DNA from: Polaromonas sp.
GTDB lineage: Bacteria; Pseudomonadota; Gammaproteobacteria; Burkholderiales; Burkholderiaceae_C
Assembly (NCBI RefSeq): GCF_016185115.1
Contig: NZ_JACPOF010000004.1
Location: forward strand, 117,979 to 181,978
Length of the DNA: 64,000 bases
Reading direction: 5' to 3'
Of this stretch, positions 45,048 to 54,368 are shown in pieces. Positions within the stretch are counted from its first letter, which is position 1; each line of letters starts with the position of its first letter. The translations under genes and the position numbers were made by a program. The notes under the pieces were generated by a model. That model was given only the letters and a program-made list of their open reading frames with translations, had not been told where the DNA came from and made no database searches.

Positions 45048-46949
45048 CTAACCGCCACCCATGGCCAGCGCCACCCGGTAGGTGATGAACGAGGCCAAGT
45101 AGGCCAGCGCGAACAGGTAGCCGGCAATGATGAGCGGCATGCGCCAGCCGCCGGTCTCACGTTTTACGGTGGCCAGCGTCGACAGGCACTGCGGCGCAAA
45201 CACATACCAGGCCAGAAGCGAAAGGGCGGTCGCCAGGCTCCATTGTTGGGCGATGATGGGTTGCAGCGCCTGCGCAGTTTCGTCTGCACCGGCTGACAGC
45301 GCGTACACCGTGCCCAGCGAGCTGACGGCCACTTCGCGCGCCGCCATGCCGGGTACCAGCGCAATGCTGATCTGCCAGTTAAAACCAATCGGTTCGAACA
45401 CCACGGCCAGGCCCTTGCCGAGCTGGCCGGCAATGCTGTATTCAATCGCCGGGCGGTCAGAACCTTCGGGCGCGCCGGGAAAGCTGGCCATAAACCACAG
45501 CGCAATCGTCAGCACCATGATCACGCCGCCCACCCGCTTCATGAAGATGGCCACGCGCTGCCACAGGCCGATGGCGACGTTGCGTATGCTGGGCAGGTGG
45601 TAGTTGGGCAGTTCCATCATCAGCGTGCGTACCTGGCCGCGTGCCGTCAGGCGCTTGAGCACCCAGGCGACGGCCAGCGCACCGACGATGCCGGCCACAT
45701 ACAGCGCAAACAGCACCAGGCCCTGCTGGTTGAAGATACCGATGTCACGTGCAGGAATGAAGGCGGCGATCAGCAGCGCATATACCGGCAGGCGTGCAGA
45801 GCAGGTCATGAGCGGCGCAATCATGATGGTGACCATGCGGTCGCGCGGGTTGGCGATGGTGCGCGTGGCCATGATGCCGGGAATGGCGCAGGCAAAACTC
45901 GACAGCAGCGGGATGAAGGAGCGGCCCGACAGCCCGACGCCGCCCATCAGCCGGTCGAGCAAAAACGCGGCGCGCGGCAGGTAGCCTGATTCTTCAAGCA
46001 CCAGGATGAAAAAGAACAGCACCACGATCTGCGGCAAAAACACCACCACACCGCCGGCGCCGGCAATCACGCCATCGACGATCAGGCTTTTGAGCCAGGC
46101 CATGTTGCCGGTTGAAGGCAACATGTTGCCGACGGCGCTGCCTACCAATTCACTGGCGGCCTTGATGCCGTCCATCGCAGGCGTGGCCCAGCTGAACACC
46201 GCCTGGAAGATCAGAAACAGAACGATGGCCAGCATGACGGGGCCGATGACGGGGTGCAGCACAACGCGGTCAATGCGGTCGCTGGCGGTGTGGGGAATCA
46301 GGCCGTCAAGCCCCAGGCGCTGCAATATGCCGCGCACGGTTTCATGGTCGGCTTCGGTTGCATGGTGCGGCACGTCAGCGATGGTTTCCAGCGTGTCGGC
46401 CGGCCGTTTCCGCAGCTCGGGTTTGTCGAGCAGCAGGCGCAGATCCACATCGCCACCGCCGCGTGTGCCCACGGTGCTCACCACCGGCAGGCCCAGCTCT
46501 TTTGACAGCGCATCGACATCAATCGCCAGGCCGCGGTCACGCGCCAGGTCCTGCATGTTGACGGCCACCACGCAGGGAATACCCAGGCGCTTGACACCCA
46601 GCACCAGGCGCAGGCTGCGCCGCAGGTTGGTGGCATCGACCACACAGACGATGAGGTCGGGGCGCTTTTCGCCTTTGGCGCGGCCGTAGAGCACGTCGTG
46701 CGTCACGCGCTCGTCGGGTGAGCGCGGGCTGAGGCTGTAGGTGCCTGGCAGGTCGAGCACGCGCAGCGTCCTGCCTGCAGGTGTCGTGAATTTGCCTTCC
46801 TTGCGTTCAACGGTCACGCCTGCGTAGTTGGCGACCTTCTGGCGGCTGCCAGTGAGCAGGTTGAAGAGGGCGGTCTTGCCGCAGTTCGGGTTGCCGACCA
46901 GTGCCAGCAGCGGCCCCGACGGGAAAAAATTGACGACAGCCTCTTTCAT
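45048..46949 (-). CDS. feoB: Ferrous iron transporter FeoB
   Basis: Inner-membrane Fe(II) transporter with an N-terminal GTPase. The 633 residues have the G motifs GNPNCGKT (about 19-26), VTVERKEG, DLPGTYS and NMQD, and a membrane part with two FeoB core (Gate) repeats, e.g. LPQIVVLFFFILVLEESGYLPRAAFLLDRLM and RSFIPLLSSFACAIPGIMATR. The start overlaps the feoA stop by 4 bases. Expression is expected to be Fur-controlled via the box at 47308-47326. Confidence 0.96.
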   Translation of the reverse strand: MKEAVVNFFPSGPLLALVGNPNCGKTALFNLLTGSRQKVANYAGVTVERKEGKFTTPAGRTLRVLDLPGTYSLSPRSPDERVTHDVLYGRAKGEKRPDLIVCVVDATNLRRSLRLVLGVKRLGIPCVVAVNMQDLARDRGLAIDVDALSKELGLPVVSTVGTRGGGDVDLRLLLDKPELRKRPADTLETIADVPHHATEADHETVRGILQRLGLDGLIPHTASDRIDRVVLHPVIGPVMLAIVLFLIFQAVFSWATPAMDGIKAASELVGSAVGNMLPSTGNMAWLKSLIVDGVIAGAGGVVVFLPQIVVLFFFILVLEESGYLPRAAFLLDRLMGGVGLSGRSFIPLLSSFACAIPGIMATRTIANPRDRMVTIMIAPLMTCSARLPVYALLIAAFIPARDIGIFNQQGLVLFALYVAGIVGALAVAWVLKRLTARGQVRTLMMELPNYHLPSIRNVAIGLWQRVAIFMKRVGGVIMVLTIALWFMASFPGAPEGSDRPAIEYSIAGQLGKGLAVVFEPIGFNWQISIALVPGMAAREVAVSSLGTVYALSAGADETAQALQPIIAQQWSLATALSLLAWYVFAPQCLSTLATVKRETGGWRMPLIIAGYLFALAYLASFITYRVALAMGGG

Positions 46950-47224
46950 GAGACCGTCCCCGCAGGCAGGGGCCTGATCTGTATGCAGGCGGCCTCATCC
47001 AGGCGCAGTGCAAAGGTCGACAGGCCCACGCGCACGACCAGCGGGTCACCGCCCGGCATGCCGCGCGCCATGATGGCGACACGCTCGCCGGCCAGAAAAC
47101 CGATGTCCTCAAGCTGCAGCGCCCATTCGGGTGTGGCGGCTGGCGCAACAACCTGCCTGACGGTAAAAACCTCGCCGGTGGCGGCATCTGCCAGCGACAG
47201 GGGGGAGGGGTGCGAGGAAGTCAA
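46946..47224 (-). CDS. feoA: FeoA, accessory protein of ferrous iron uptake
   Basis: A 92-residue SH3-like FeoA domain protein; residues 40-90 (LEDIGFLAGERVAIMARGMPGGDPLVVRVGLSTFALRLDEAACIQI) are characteristic. It modulates FeoB from the cytoplasmic side. The N-terminal about 25 residues are less conserved, so a later start is possible. Overlaps feoB by 4 bases. Confidence 0.92.
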   Translation of the reverse strand: MTSSHPSPLSLADAATGEVFTVRQVVAPAATPEWALQLEDIGFLAGERVAIMARGMPGGDPLVVRVGLSTFALRLDEAACIQIRPLPAGTVS

Positions 47225-47307
47225 TTGAAGAAAGCCATTTCGTAAGGGTCAGACTTGCGCCGCATGGTTGGAGCTGTATGAGTGCCGGGCAGGCATGAAT
47301 CTTAAAC

Positions 47308-47326
47308 GATAACGATTCTCATGTAG
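47308..47326 (-). promoter_or_regulatory. Fur box upstream of feoAB
   Basis: GATAACGATTCTCATGTAG matches the GATAATGATTATCATTATC consensus at most positions, including the two central hexamers. It is 84 bases upstream of the feoA start and also upstream of the DUF1566 gene on the other strand. Confidence 0.75.
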
Positions 47327-47454
47327 AACAAGGCCCCGGTATTTCCCCGCCAATCGCTACGTAATACCCGCTAAGTAGCATCCCTCTGGCCGCAGCGTGG
47401 TGATCTCTCTAGCATTGGCAGATCGAAAAAACGGCTTGGCCCGGGGAGACATTG

Positions 47455-47934
47455 ATGCGCTGTTCAGTCACAAAAATATCGGGGTTGTTTTTTGTTCTGG
47501 CGGCTGCTGCGTGCATGCCCGCTGCGGCGCAGGACCGCTATACCGCCTCGCTCGACGGCCAGGAAATCACCGACAGCAAGACCGGCCTGACCTGGCGGCG
47601 TTGCGCCGAAGGCATGAGCTGGAAGAAAACCACCTGCACCGGCAAGGCGTCGTTTGTGAACCAGGCCGATGCGGCAGCGATGGCCAAAGCGGCCGGCGGT
47701 GAATGGCGGTTGCCGGTACTCAAGGAGATGTCCAGCATCGTCGCCGTGCGCGAGGCTGAAGAAGGCAAGGCTGCGATTGACCCTCGCGCGTTTCCGGGCT
47801 CGCCGCTAGGCCGTTTCTGGACGTCCAGCAGCGTGGGCACGGGTTACTTCATGTTTGTGTCATTCACGGAAGGCAGCGCCGGCGAGGGCGCCCGCAATTC
47901 ACCCGGCGCCGTGCGGCTGGTGCGGGGCAAGTAA
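47455..47934 (+). CDS. Exported DUF1566 (Lcl C-terminal) domain protein
   Basis: A 159-residue protein with a signal peptide (cleavage near AAAQ) and a DUF1566 fold: DSKTGLTWRRCAEGMSW, GGEWRLPVLKEMSSIV and RFWTSSSV, the pattern of small lectin-like modules. Start ATG at 47455 with GGGGAGA upstream. Function unknown. It is divergent from feoA and shares the intergenic region with the Fur box. Confidence 0.8.
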   Translation: MRCSVTKISGLFFVLAAAACMPAAAQDRYTASLDGQEITDSKTGLTWRRCAEGMSWKKTTCTGKASFVNQADAAAMAKAAGGEWRLPVLKEMSSIVAVREAEEGKAAIDPRAFPGSPLGRFWTSSSVGTGYFMFVSFTEGSAGEGARNSPGAVRLVRGK

Positions 47935-47947
47935 AGCCCCGTCTGGT

Positions 47948-48985
47948 TTATTCAGCGGCGACCTGAAGCACCAGCTTGCCGAAGTTCTCGCCGTTGAAAA
48001 GCTTGAGCAGCGTTTCGGGGAAGGTGTCCAGCCCGACGACGACGTCCTCCTTGCTCTTCATGGTGCCTGCCTTCAGGTAGCCCGCCATCTCGGCGATGCC
48101 GACGTGGTAACGGTCGGCATAGTCGAACACCACAATGCCCTCCATACGCGCACGATTCACCAGCAGCGACAGGTAGTTGGCCGGGCCCTTGACGGGCGTG
48201 GTGTTGTTGTACTGGCTGATGGCGCCGCAGATGATGATGCGTGCACCGCGCGTGATCTTTGTCAGCACCATGTCAAGAATTTCGCCGCCCACATTGTCGA
48301 AATAAATGTCCACGCCCTTGGGGCAGTGTTCTTTCAGGCCCGCACGCACATCGCCGTTCTTGTAGTCGATGCAGGCATCAAAACCCAGCTCCTTCACCAC
48401 CCAGTCGCACTTGGCCTTGCCGCCCGCAATACCGACCACGCGGCAGCCCTTGAGTTTTGCAATCTGCCCCACGGTCTGGCCGACAGCGCCTGCAGCGCCC
48501 GACACCACCACCGTTTCACCAGCCTTGGGCTGGCCGACCTCCAGCAGGCCGAAGTAACCCGTCATGCCCGGCATACCCAGCACATTGAGCCATGAGGTCA
48601 GGCCCAGGCGCGGGTCGATTTTGAACATGCCGCTGCGCTTGATGCGGTCTTCGGGAATCAACTGGTACTCCTGCACATCCAGCCCTGCATTGACATAATC
48701 GCCCACCTTGAAGTCGGGGTTGTTCGACGCGATGACCTTGCCCACGCCGCCTGCACGCATCACCGCGCCAATTTCGACAGGCGGGATGTAGCTCTTGCCT
48801 TCATTCATCCAGCCGCGCATGGCCGGGTCCAGCGAGAGGTACAGCGTCTTGACCAGCACGCCGCCGGGGCCCGGCTCGGCCACGGGCTCGGTGGTGAAGC
48901 TCCAGTTGGCGCGGGTCGGCAGTCCGCTGGGACGGCTGGCCAGGCGGACCTGGTGGTTGGTAAGGCTGGTGATGGCTGTGCTCAT
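47948..48985 (-). CDS. CurA-like NADPH-dependent oxidoreductase (MDR, zinc-independent)
   Basis: A 345-residue medium-chain reductase of the curcumin reductase/leukotriene B4 dehydrogenase type. Rossmann motif SGAAGAVGQTVGQIAKLKGCRVVGIAGG (only part conserved literally), the YLSLDPAMRGWM substrate-loop signature, and FDNVGGEILDMVL. Such enzymes reduce alkenal/one double bonds with NADPH. Convergent with the DUF1566 gene; physiological substrate unknown. Confidence 0.9.
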   Translation of the reverse strand: MSTAITSLTNHQVRLASRPSGLPTRANWSFTTEPVAEPGPGGVLVKTLYLSLDPAMRGWMNEGKSYIPPVEIGAVMRAGGVGKVIASNNPDFKVGDYVNAGLDVQEYQLIPEDRIKRSGMFKIDPRLGLTSWLNVLGMPGMTGYFGLLEVGQPKAGETVVVSGAAGAVGQTVGQIAKLKGCRVVGIAGGKAKCDWVVKELGFDACIDYKNGDVRAGLKEHCPKGVDIYFDNVGGEILDMVLTKITRGARIIICGAISQYNNTTPVKGPANYLSLLVNRARMEGIVVFDYADRYHVGIAEMAGYLKAGTMKSKEDVVVGLDTFPETLLKLFNGENFGKLVLQVAAE

Positions 48986-49100
48986 GGATGTCTCCCGTGG
49001 TTGGATGGCAGGAGGGCATGGTAGCGGGGAGCGGCAAGGCCTGCAGTCGCGCAGGCGATTGCATGCGCTCCCTCGAAACTCGGGGTATTTGCAAGCTGGA

Positions 49101-49185
49101 GCCGCGGGACCGGCTTTGCCGGACCGCAGGCGGGGCGGCCCCCTCGGGGGGCAGGGAACGACACGAAGTGCGCGACCGTGGGGGC
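49101..49185 (+). repeat. Dispersed GC-rich repeat (family 2), full-length copy
   Basis: GCCGCGGGACCGGCTTTGCC onward closely matches 18-102 along its whole length, with the same two hairpins and the same ACGAAGTG...GACCGTGGGGGC end. It lies 15 bases upstream of the maleylacetoacetate isomerase start. Confidence 0.85.
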
Positions 49186-49199
49186 TGTATGCTTATGTC

Positions 49200-49838
49200 A
49201 TGAAACTTCACAACTACTTCCGCTCGTCGTCTTCGTACCGTGTGCGTATCGCCATGGAACTCAAAGGCCTCAAGTACGACTACGTTCCCGTGCACATCGC
49301 CAAAGGCGAGCACAAGCAGGAACCCTATGCCTCGATTTCTGCCGACACGCTGGTGCCGCTGCTGGAAGTCGACGGCCAGAAACTGTCGCAGTCACTGGCC
49401 ATCATTGAATACCTCGACGAGAAACACCCCACGCCCGCGTTGTTGCCGGCAGATGCCGTGGGCCGTGCCAAGGTGCGTGCACTGGCACAGTCGATTGCCT
49501 GCGAGCTGCACCCCATCAACAACCTGCGCGTGCTGAAGTATCTGTCGCAGGTTCTCAAGCTCGATGACGAGGCCAAAAACACCTGGTACCGCCACTGGTG
49601 CCGCGAGGGCCTTGAAGCGTTTGAGCGCCAGCTGGCACAGTTGCCCAGATCAACCTACTGCTATGGCGACACGCCGACCCTGGCTGACTGCTGCCTGGTG
49701 CCGCAGATCTTCAACGCCCAGCGCTTCAAGGTCAACTTTGACGGCCTGCCGCGTACCATGGCGGCGTATGAGGCGGGCATGGCATTGCCAGCGGTACAAA
49801 AAGCGCAGCCTTCTGCCTGCCCTGACTTTGAAAGTTGA
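49200..49838 (+). CDS. maiA: Maleylacetoacetate isomerase (zeta-class GST)
   Basis: Glutathione-dependent cis-trans isomerase of tyrosine/homogentisate or gentisate breakdown. The 212 residues begin MKLHNYFRSSSSYRVRIAMELKGL, carrying the SSSxRVRIA glutathione-activating motif of the zeta class; QSLAIIEYLDE and PTLADCCLVPQIFNAQRF follow. Start ATG at 49200 directly after a family 2 repeat. The next gene begins within its end (11-base overlap). No homogentisate or gentisate dioxygenase gene is nearby. Confidence 0.92.
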   Translation: MKLHNYFRSSSSYRVRIAMELKGLKYDYVPVHIAKGEHKQEPYASISADTLVPLLEVDGQKLSQSLAIIEYLDEKHPTPALLPADAVGRAKVRALAQSIACELHPINNLRVLKYLSQVLKLDDEAKNTWYRHWCREGLEAFERQLAQLPRSTYCYGDTPTLADCCLVPQIFNAQRFKVNFDGLPRTMAAYEAGMALPAVQKAQPSACPDFES

Positions 49839-50631
49839 CTGGTTAATTCCCGACTGGCCCGCGCCTTCAAACGTGAAGGCGCTGTTCACCACGCGCAACG
49901 GCGGCGTATCTGTGACCCCATGGGATAGCTTGAATCTCGGTGACCATGTGGGTGATGACGCGGCCAGCGTCCAGGCCAACCGGACCCTGTTGCAACGGGC
50001 CTGCGGCGCACACGCGGTATTCCTGAAACAGGTTCATGGCATCGATGTCCTGAAGCTCGATGCCGCCACGCCAGATGGCAGCCAGGCAGATGCGTGTGTC
50101 ACGACACAAGTCGGCATCGCTTGCACCATCATGGTGGCCGACTGCCTGCCCGTGCTGCTCACCACGCAGGACGGCATCGCAGTCGCAGCCGCACATGCGG
50201 GCTGGCGCGGGCTGGCGGGTGTGGCGGCCGGTGGGCACAGGGGCGTGCTGGAATCGGCGTTTGCATCGCTGTCCGCGGCGACTGCTCGGGCATCAGCTTC
50301 AAAGGTCATCGCCTGGCTGGGTCCGTGCATAGGACCGACCGCATTTGAAGTCGGGGCTGAAGTCAGGCTTGCGTTTGAAGCGGGCCAGCCCGGGGCCGGG
50401 CGCTTTTTTGTACCTGTTGCGCCTGGCAAATACCTGGTCGACCTTGCGGGGCTTGCGCGGCACAGGCTGCAGGCGCTCGGTGTTTCGCAGGTCTATGGCA
50501 ATGACGGTTCTGATGCCTGGTGTACTGTGCTGAACCCCGATAAATACTTTTCGCACCGGCGCGATGCTGGCGTCGATGGAAATGGGTTTGGGACTACCGG
50601 GCGGATGGGGGCGCTGGTCTGGATGGAGTGA
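49828..50631 (+). CDS. pgeF: YfiH/PgeF-family purine nucleoside phosphorylase / peptidoglycan editing factor
   Basis: A 267-residue protein of the YfiH (DUF152, Cu-oxidase_4) family. The metal and active-site signatures are VHG (KQVHGIDV), VADCLPVLL, AAHAGWRGLA, WLGPCIGPTAFEVG and the C-terminal FSHRRD. Family members are reported as PgeF, removing aberrant serine from muropeptides, and as purine phosphorylase/adenosine deaminase. The TTG start is inferred from conservation of KVDWLIPDWPAP and overlaps maiA; the ribosome-binding site is weak. Confidence 0.88.
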   Translation: MKVDWLIPDWPAPSNVKALFTTRNGGVSVTPWDSLNLGDHVGDDAASVQANRTLLQRACGAHAVFLKQVHGIDVLKLDAATPDGSQADACVTTQVGIACTIMVADCLPVLLTTQDGIAVAAAHAGWRGLAGVAAGGHRGVLESAFASLSAATARASASKVIAWLGPCIGPTAFEVGAEVRLAFEAGQPGAGRFFVPVAPGKYLVDLAGLARHRLQALGVSQVYGNDGSDAWCTVLNPDKYFSHRRDAGVDGNGFGTTGRMGALVWME

Positions 50632-50945
50632 GTTCCCGAAAACCAGCTTTCTGCAAGCCGAACAGGGGCTTTCCTGGCCTGTTCCGGAGATCAAAAGCCT
50701 GCTGATTTTCAGGTCATGCCGCTTTGACCCTTGCGCATGCAGGGAATTTCCGACCCTGTACAGGTATCTGGACCGCAGCGATAAAGGGGGTTTTCCCCTG
50801 TGGTTCCGGGGCTATTGAGGCCGGGATTTAAATCAGTTCCTGACCAAAGTCCTGCCGCTCCCCGCATACAATCGGGGGTTACGTTTGGGGCTCTTTGAAC
50901 AGTCCCGTTTTCACTCTGTCAGTTCACCAATCCGTGGAGTTTGCC
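50632..50945. other. Intergenic region before yajC-secD-secF
   Basis: About 310 bases without a convincing gene. It contains a small GGGG/CCCC hairpin (about 50786-50798) and TACAAT near 50869 that could be a -10 element for the sec operon. The open frames here have no support from codon pattern or family. Confidence 0.35.
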
Positions 50946-51287
50946 GTGTTTATTTCTTCCGCTTTTGCCCAGACCGCCCCTGCCGCCGCTGGTGGCAGCG
51001 ACATGATGTCTTCGCTCACGGGCATGCTGCCGCTGGTGCTGATGTTTGTGGTGCTGTATTTTGTGATGATTCGCCCGCAGATGAAGAAGCAGAAAGAGCA
51101 CCGCGCCATGATAGACGCGCTGGCCAAGGGCGATGAAGTGGCCACCGCAGGCGGCCTGCTGGGCAAAGTCACCAAGCTGGGCGATGCCTACCTGTCGCTT
51201 GAACTGGCCCCCGGCGTTGAAGTTCAGCTGCAGCGCAGCGCCATCGTGCAGGTTTTGCCCAAGGGCGCCATCGCCACGGCCAAGTAA
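50946..51287 (+). CDS. yajC: Preprotein translocase subunit YajC
   Basis: A 113-residue accessory subunit of SecDF-YajC. One membrane helix (MLPLVLMFVVLYFVMIRPQ, about 27-45) is followed by the family's KKQKEHRAMIDALAKGDEVATAGGLLGKVTKLGDAYLSLEL. The GTG at 50946 is chosen because GGAG lies six bases upstream and the length fits the family; an upstream in-frame start would add 17 residues. Confidence 0.95.
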   Translation: MFISSAFAQTAPAAAGGSDMMSSLTGMLPLVLMFVVLYFVMIRPQMKKQKEHRAMIDALAKGDEVATAGGLLGKVTKLGDAYLSLELAPGVEVQLQRSAIVQVLPKGAIATAK

Positions 51288-51353
51288 GCTGGCTGGCAAG
51301 GGGCTGCCGGCGACGCATCGCGTTGACGGCGCGGCCCCCGCAGCAATAACAGG

Positions 51354-51396
51354 AAACGCCGGCCAGCCGTCGCGACAAGCGGGGCCGACGGCGTTT
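51354..51396 (+). promoter_or_regulatory. Large hairpin between yajC and secD
   Basis: AAACGCCG (51354-51361) pairs with CGGCGTTT (51389-51396), continued inward by GCC/GGC with a bulge; TTGCCGGATTTTT follows. It could be a weak terminator or a processing structure inside the yajC-secD-secF operon. Confidence 0.5.
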
Positions 51397-51450
51397 TGCC
51401 GGATTTTTCACCTTTCAGTCCTCTGATCAGTTCACCAGGAACAGCCGCCC

Positions 51451-53355
51451 ATGAATCGCTACCCGGTCTGGAAATACATCATCATCGCGGTCGCGTTGCT
51501 GGTTGCAATCCTCTACACCCTGCCCAACTTCTTCGGTGAAGCGCCGGCCGTGCAGGTCTCCAGCGGCAAGTCCATCGTCAAGCTGGATGCCAGCACCTCG
51601 GTGCGCGTGGAGCAGATACTCAAGGACGCGGGCGTGAAGGCCGATGCGGTGACCTTTGACGGCAATTCGGTCAAGGCGCGTTTCAGCGACACGGACACCC
51701 AGCTCAAGGCCAGGGATGCGGTGCAGAAGGCGCTGATTCCCGACCCGGCCGATCCGGCTTACATCGTGGCGCTGAACCTGCTTTCGCGCTCACCGGCCTG
51801 GCTGACGGCACTGCACGCCTCGCCCATGTACCTGGGGCTTGACCTGCGCGGTGGTGTGCATTTCATGCTGCAGGTGGACATGCAAGCTGCGCTGACGAAG
51901 AAGGCGGAGTCGCTGGCTGGTGACTTGCGCCTGTCGCTGCGCGAAAAGAACATTCGTCACTCGGGCATCAACCGCAGCGCGCAGACGATTGAAATCCGCT
52001 TTCGCGACACGCAAACGCTGACGGCGACCAAAAACCTGATTCAGGACCAGTTCCCTGACCTGCAGACGACCGATGCACCAGACGGTGCCGAGTTCAGGAT
52101 GGTGGCGGTCATCAAGCCGGAAGCGGCCCGCCGCATTCAGGACCAGGCGCTCAAGCAGAACATGGTCACGCTGCACAACCGCATCAATGAACTGGGTGTG
52201 GCCGAACCTGTGATCCAGCAGCAGGGCCTGGACCGTATCGTGGTGCAACTGCCCGGTGTGCAGGACACCGCCAAGGCTAAGGACATCCTGGGCCGTACCG
52301 CTACGCTGGAAATGCGCCTGGTGGATGAGTCGAGCGAAGGCCGCGCCGCCGAAACAAACACCGGCCCTGTGCCTTTTGGGTCGGAGCGCTACCTTGAGCG
52401 TGACGGCCGTCCCGTCATCGTCAAGAAGCAGGTGGTCATCACGGGTGAAAGCCTGACCGATGCCCAGCCCGGCTTTGACTCCCAGAACCAGGCGCCCAAG
52501 GTTGACCTGACGGTGGACGCCAAGGGCGGCCGCATCATGCGCGACATCAGCCGCGAAAACCTGAAAAAACGCATGGCCATCGTGCTGTTTGAAAAGGGCA
52601 GGGGCGAGGTGCTGACCGCGCCCGTGATTCAGGGCGAACTGGGCAACCGCTTCCAGATCTCAGGCTCGATGAGCGTGACGGAAGCCAATGACCTCGCCCT
52701 GCTGCTGCGCGCCGGCTCGCTGGCCGCACCCATGGAAATCATTGAAGAACGCACCATTGGCCCGACGCTGGGTGCCGAGAACATCTCCAAGGGCTTTCAC
52801 AGTGTGGCCTGGGGCTTCACGGTCATCGTGATCTTCATGGCGCTGTATTACATGCTGTTCGGCCTGTTCTCGGGCATTGCGCTGGCCGTCAATCTGTTGC
52901 TGCTGGTGGCCATCCTGTCGATGTTGCAGGCGACCCTGACCCTGCCCGGCATGGCGGCCATGGCGCTGGCACTGGGTATGGCGATTGACTCGAACGTGCT
53001 GATCAATGAGCGGGTGCGGGAAGAGTTGCGAAGCGGTGCGTCGCCGCAAGCGGCCATCAATGCGGGCTACGAACGTGCCTGGGCGACGATTCTGGACTCG
53101 AACATCACCACCCTGATTGCCGGTCTGGCGTTGCTGGCCTTTGGTTCAGGCCCGGTTCGTGGCTTTGCCGTGGTGCACTGCATAGGCATTTTGACCAGCA
53201 TGTTCTCGGCCGTGTTCTTCTCGCGTGGGCTGGTGAATTTCTGGTACGGGCGGCAGAAAAAACTCAAATCCGTGTCGATTGGCACGGTCTGGCGCGGCGC
53301 GGAAACTGCAGAGCCTGCATCGCCTGAATCCAAACCCCGCATCTCCGCGAAATAA
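51451..53355 (+). CDS. secD: Protein translocase subunit SecD
   Basis: Uses the proton gradient to complete protein export. The 634 residues have an N-terminal helix, a large periplasmic P1 region (LGLDLRGGVHFMLQVD start; NRINELGVAEPVIQQQG) and six membrane segments, with GPTLGAENISKGFHSVAWG and ALGMAIDSNVLINERVREEL, the conserved proton-pathway helices. ATG at 51451. secF follows after 19 bases. Confidence 0.97.
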   Translation: MNRYPVWKYIIIAVALLVAILYTLPNFFGEAPAVQVSSGKSIVKLDASTSVRVEQILKDAGVKADAVTFDGNSVKARFSDTDTQLKARDAVQKALIPDPADPAYIVALNLLSRSPAWLTALHASPMYLGLDLRGGVHFMLQVDMQAALTKKAESLAGDLRLSLREKNIRHSGINRSAQTIEIRFRDTQTLTATKNLIQDQFPDLQTTDAPDGAEFRMVAVIKPEAARRIQDQALKQNMVTLHNRINELGVAEPVIQQQGLDRIVVQLPGVQDTAKAKDILGRTATLEMRLVDESSEGRAAETNTGPVPFGSERYLERDGRPVIVKKQVVITGESLTDAQPGFDSQNQAPKVDLTVDAKGGRIMRDISRENLKKRMAIVLFEKGRGEVLTAPVIQGELGNRFQISGSMSVTEANDLALLLRAGSLAAPMEIIEERTIGPTLGAENISKGFHSVAWGFTVIVIFMALYYMLFGLFSGIALAVNLLLLVAILSMLQATLTLPGMAAMALALGMAIDSNVLINERVREELRSGASPQAAINAGYERAWATILDSNITTLIAGLALLAFGSGPVRGFAVVHCIGILTSMFSAVFFSRGLVNFWYGRQKKLKSVSIGTVWRGAETAEPASPESKPRISAK

Positions 53356-53374
53356 CTGGCAGGACACACAAGTC

Positions 53375-54331
53375 ATGGAATTCTTCAAAATTCGCAAAGA
53401 CATTCCGTTCATGCGGCATGCGCTGATATTCAACGTCATCTCGTTTGTGACGTTTGCGCTGGCGGTTTTCTTCCTGTTCTCGCGCGGGCTTCACCTGTCA
53501 GTGGAGTTCACGGGCGGCACGGTGATGGAAGTCGCTTACCAGCAGGCGCCCGATGTGGAAAAGCTGCGCACAACGGTGTCCGGCCTGGGTTTTACTGATG
53601 TGCAGGTACAGAACTTCGGTACCTCGCGCGACGTGATGATCCGCCTGCCGGCCCAGAAGGGCGTCAGCACGGCCCAGCAGAGCGACAAGGTCATCACGGC
53701 CCTGAAAGCGATTGACCCGCAGGTCGTGCTCAAGCGCACCGAGTTTGTCGGTCCTCAGGTCGGGGAGGAACTGGCCCACGATGGTCTCAAGGCCCTTGGC
53801 ATGGTGGTGCTGGGCATCATGGTTTACCTGGCGTTTCGCTTCGAGTGGAAATACGCCGTGGCGGCCATCATCGCCAATTTGCATGACGTGATCATCATCC
53901 TTGGCTTTTTTGCCTTCTTCCAGTGGGAGTTTTCGCTCTCTGTGCTGGCCGCCGTGCTGGCAGTGCTGGGCTACTCGGTGAACGAATCTGTGGTTATTTT
54001 TGACCGGATTCGTGAAAACTTCCGCCGTTATCGCAAGATGGGTACGACAGCGATCATTGACAACGCCATCACGTCAACCATCAGCCGTACCATCATCACC
54101 CATGGCTCCACGCAGATCATGGTGCTGTCGATGCTGCTCTTTGGCGGGCCGACGCTGTTTTACTTTGCGCTGGCGTTGACGATCGGGATTTTGTTTGGTA
54201 TTTACTCTTCGGTGTTTGTGGCAGCTGCCATCGCCATGTGGCTGGGCATCAAACGGGAAGACCTCATCAAGACCAGCGTGGTGAAAAAAGATGAGGATCC
54301 TAACGACCCGAACGCGGGTGCCACGGTGTAA
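53375..54331 (+). CDS. secF: Protein translocase subunit SecF
   Basis: Partner of SecD. The 318 residues show FTGGTVMEVAYQQAPD, LKRTEFVGPQVGEELAHDGLKALGMVV, and VNESVVIFDRIRENFRRYRK, all SecF signatures, with six membrane helices. Start at 53375 (MEFFKIRKDIPFMRHAL) is set by family conservation; the longer frame runs through the secD 3' end. Confidence 0.97.
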   Translation: MEFFKIRKDIPFMRHALIFNVISFVTFALAVFFLFSRGLHLSVEFTGGTVMEVAYQQAPDVEKLRTTVSGLGFTDVQVQNFGTSRDVMIRLPAQKGVSTAQQSDKVITALKAIDPQVVLKRTEFVGPQVGEELAHDGLKALGMVVLGIMVYLAFRFEWKYAVAAIIANLHDVIIILGFFAFFQWEFSLSVLAAVLAVLGYSVNESVVIFDRIRENFRRYRKMGTTAIIDNAITSTISRTIITHGSTQIMVLSMLLFGGPTLFYFALALTIGILFGIYSSVFVAAAIAMWLGIKREDLIKTSVVKKDEDPNDPNAGATV

Positions 54332-54368
54332 GCTGCATACCAATTAACTAAATAGCTTTCTTAAGTTT

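Noticed and set aside
50564-50818. Small open frame after pgeF
   Set aside because: Overlaps the end of pgeF, has no good ribosome-binding site and no recognisable features.
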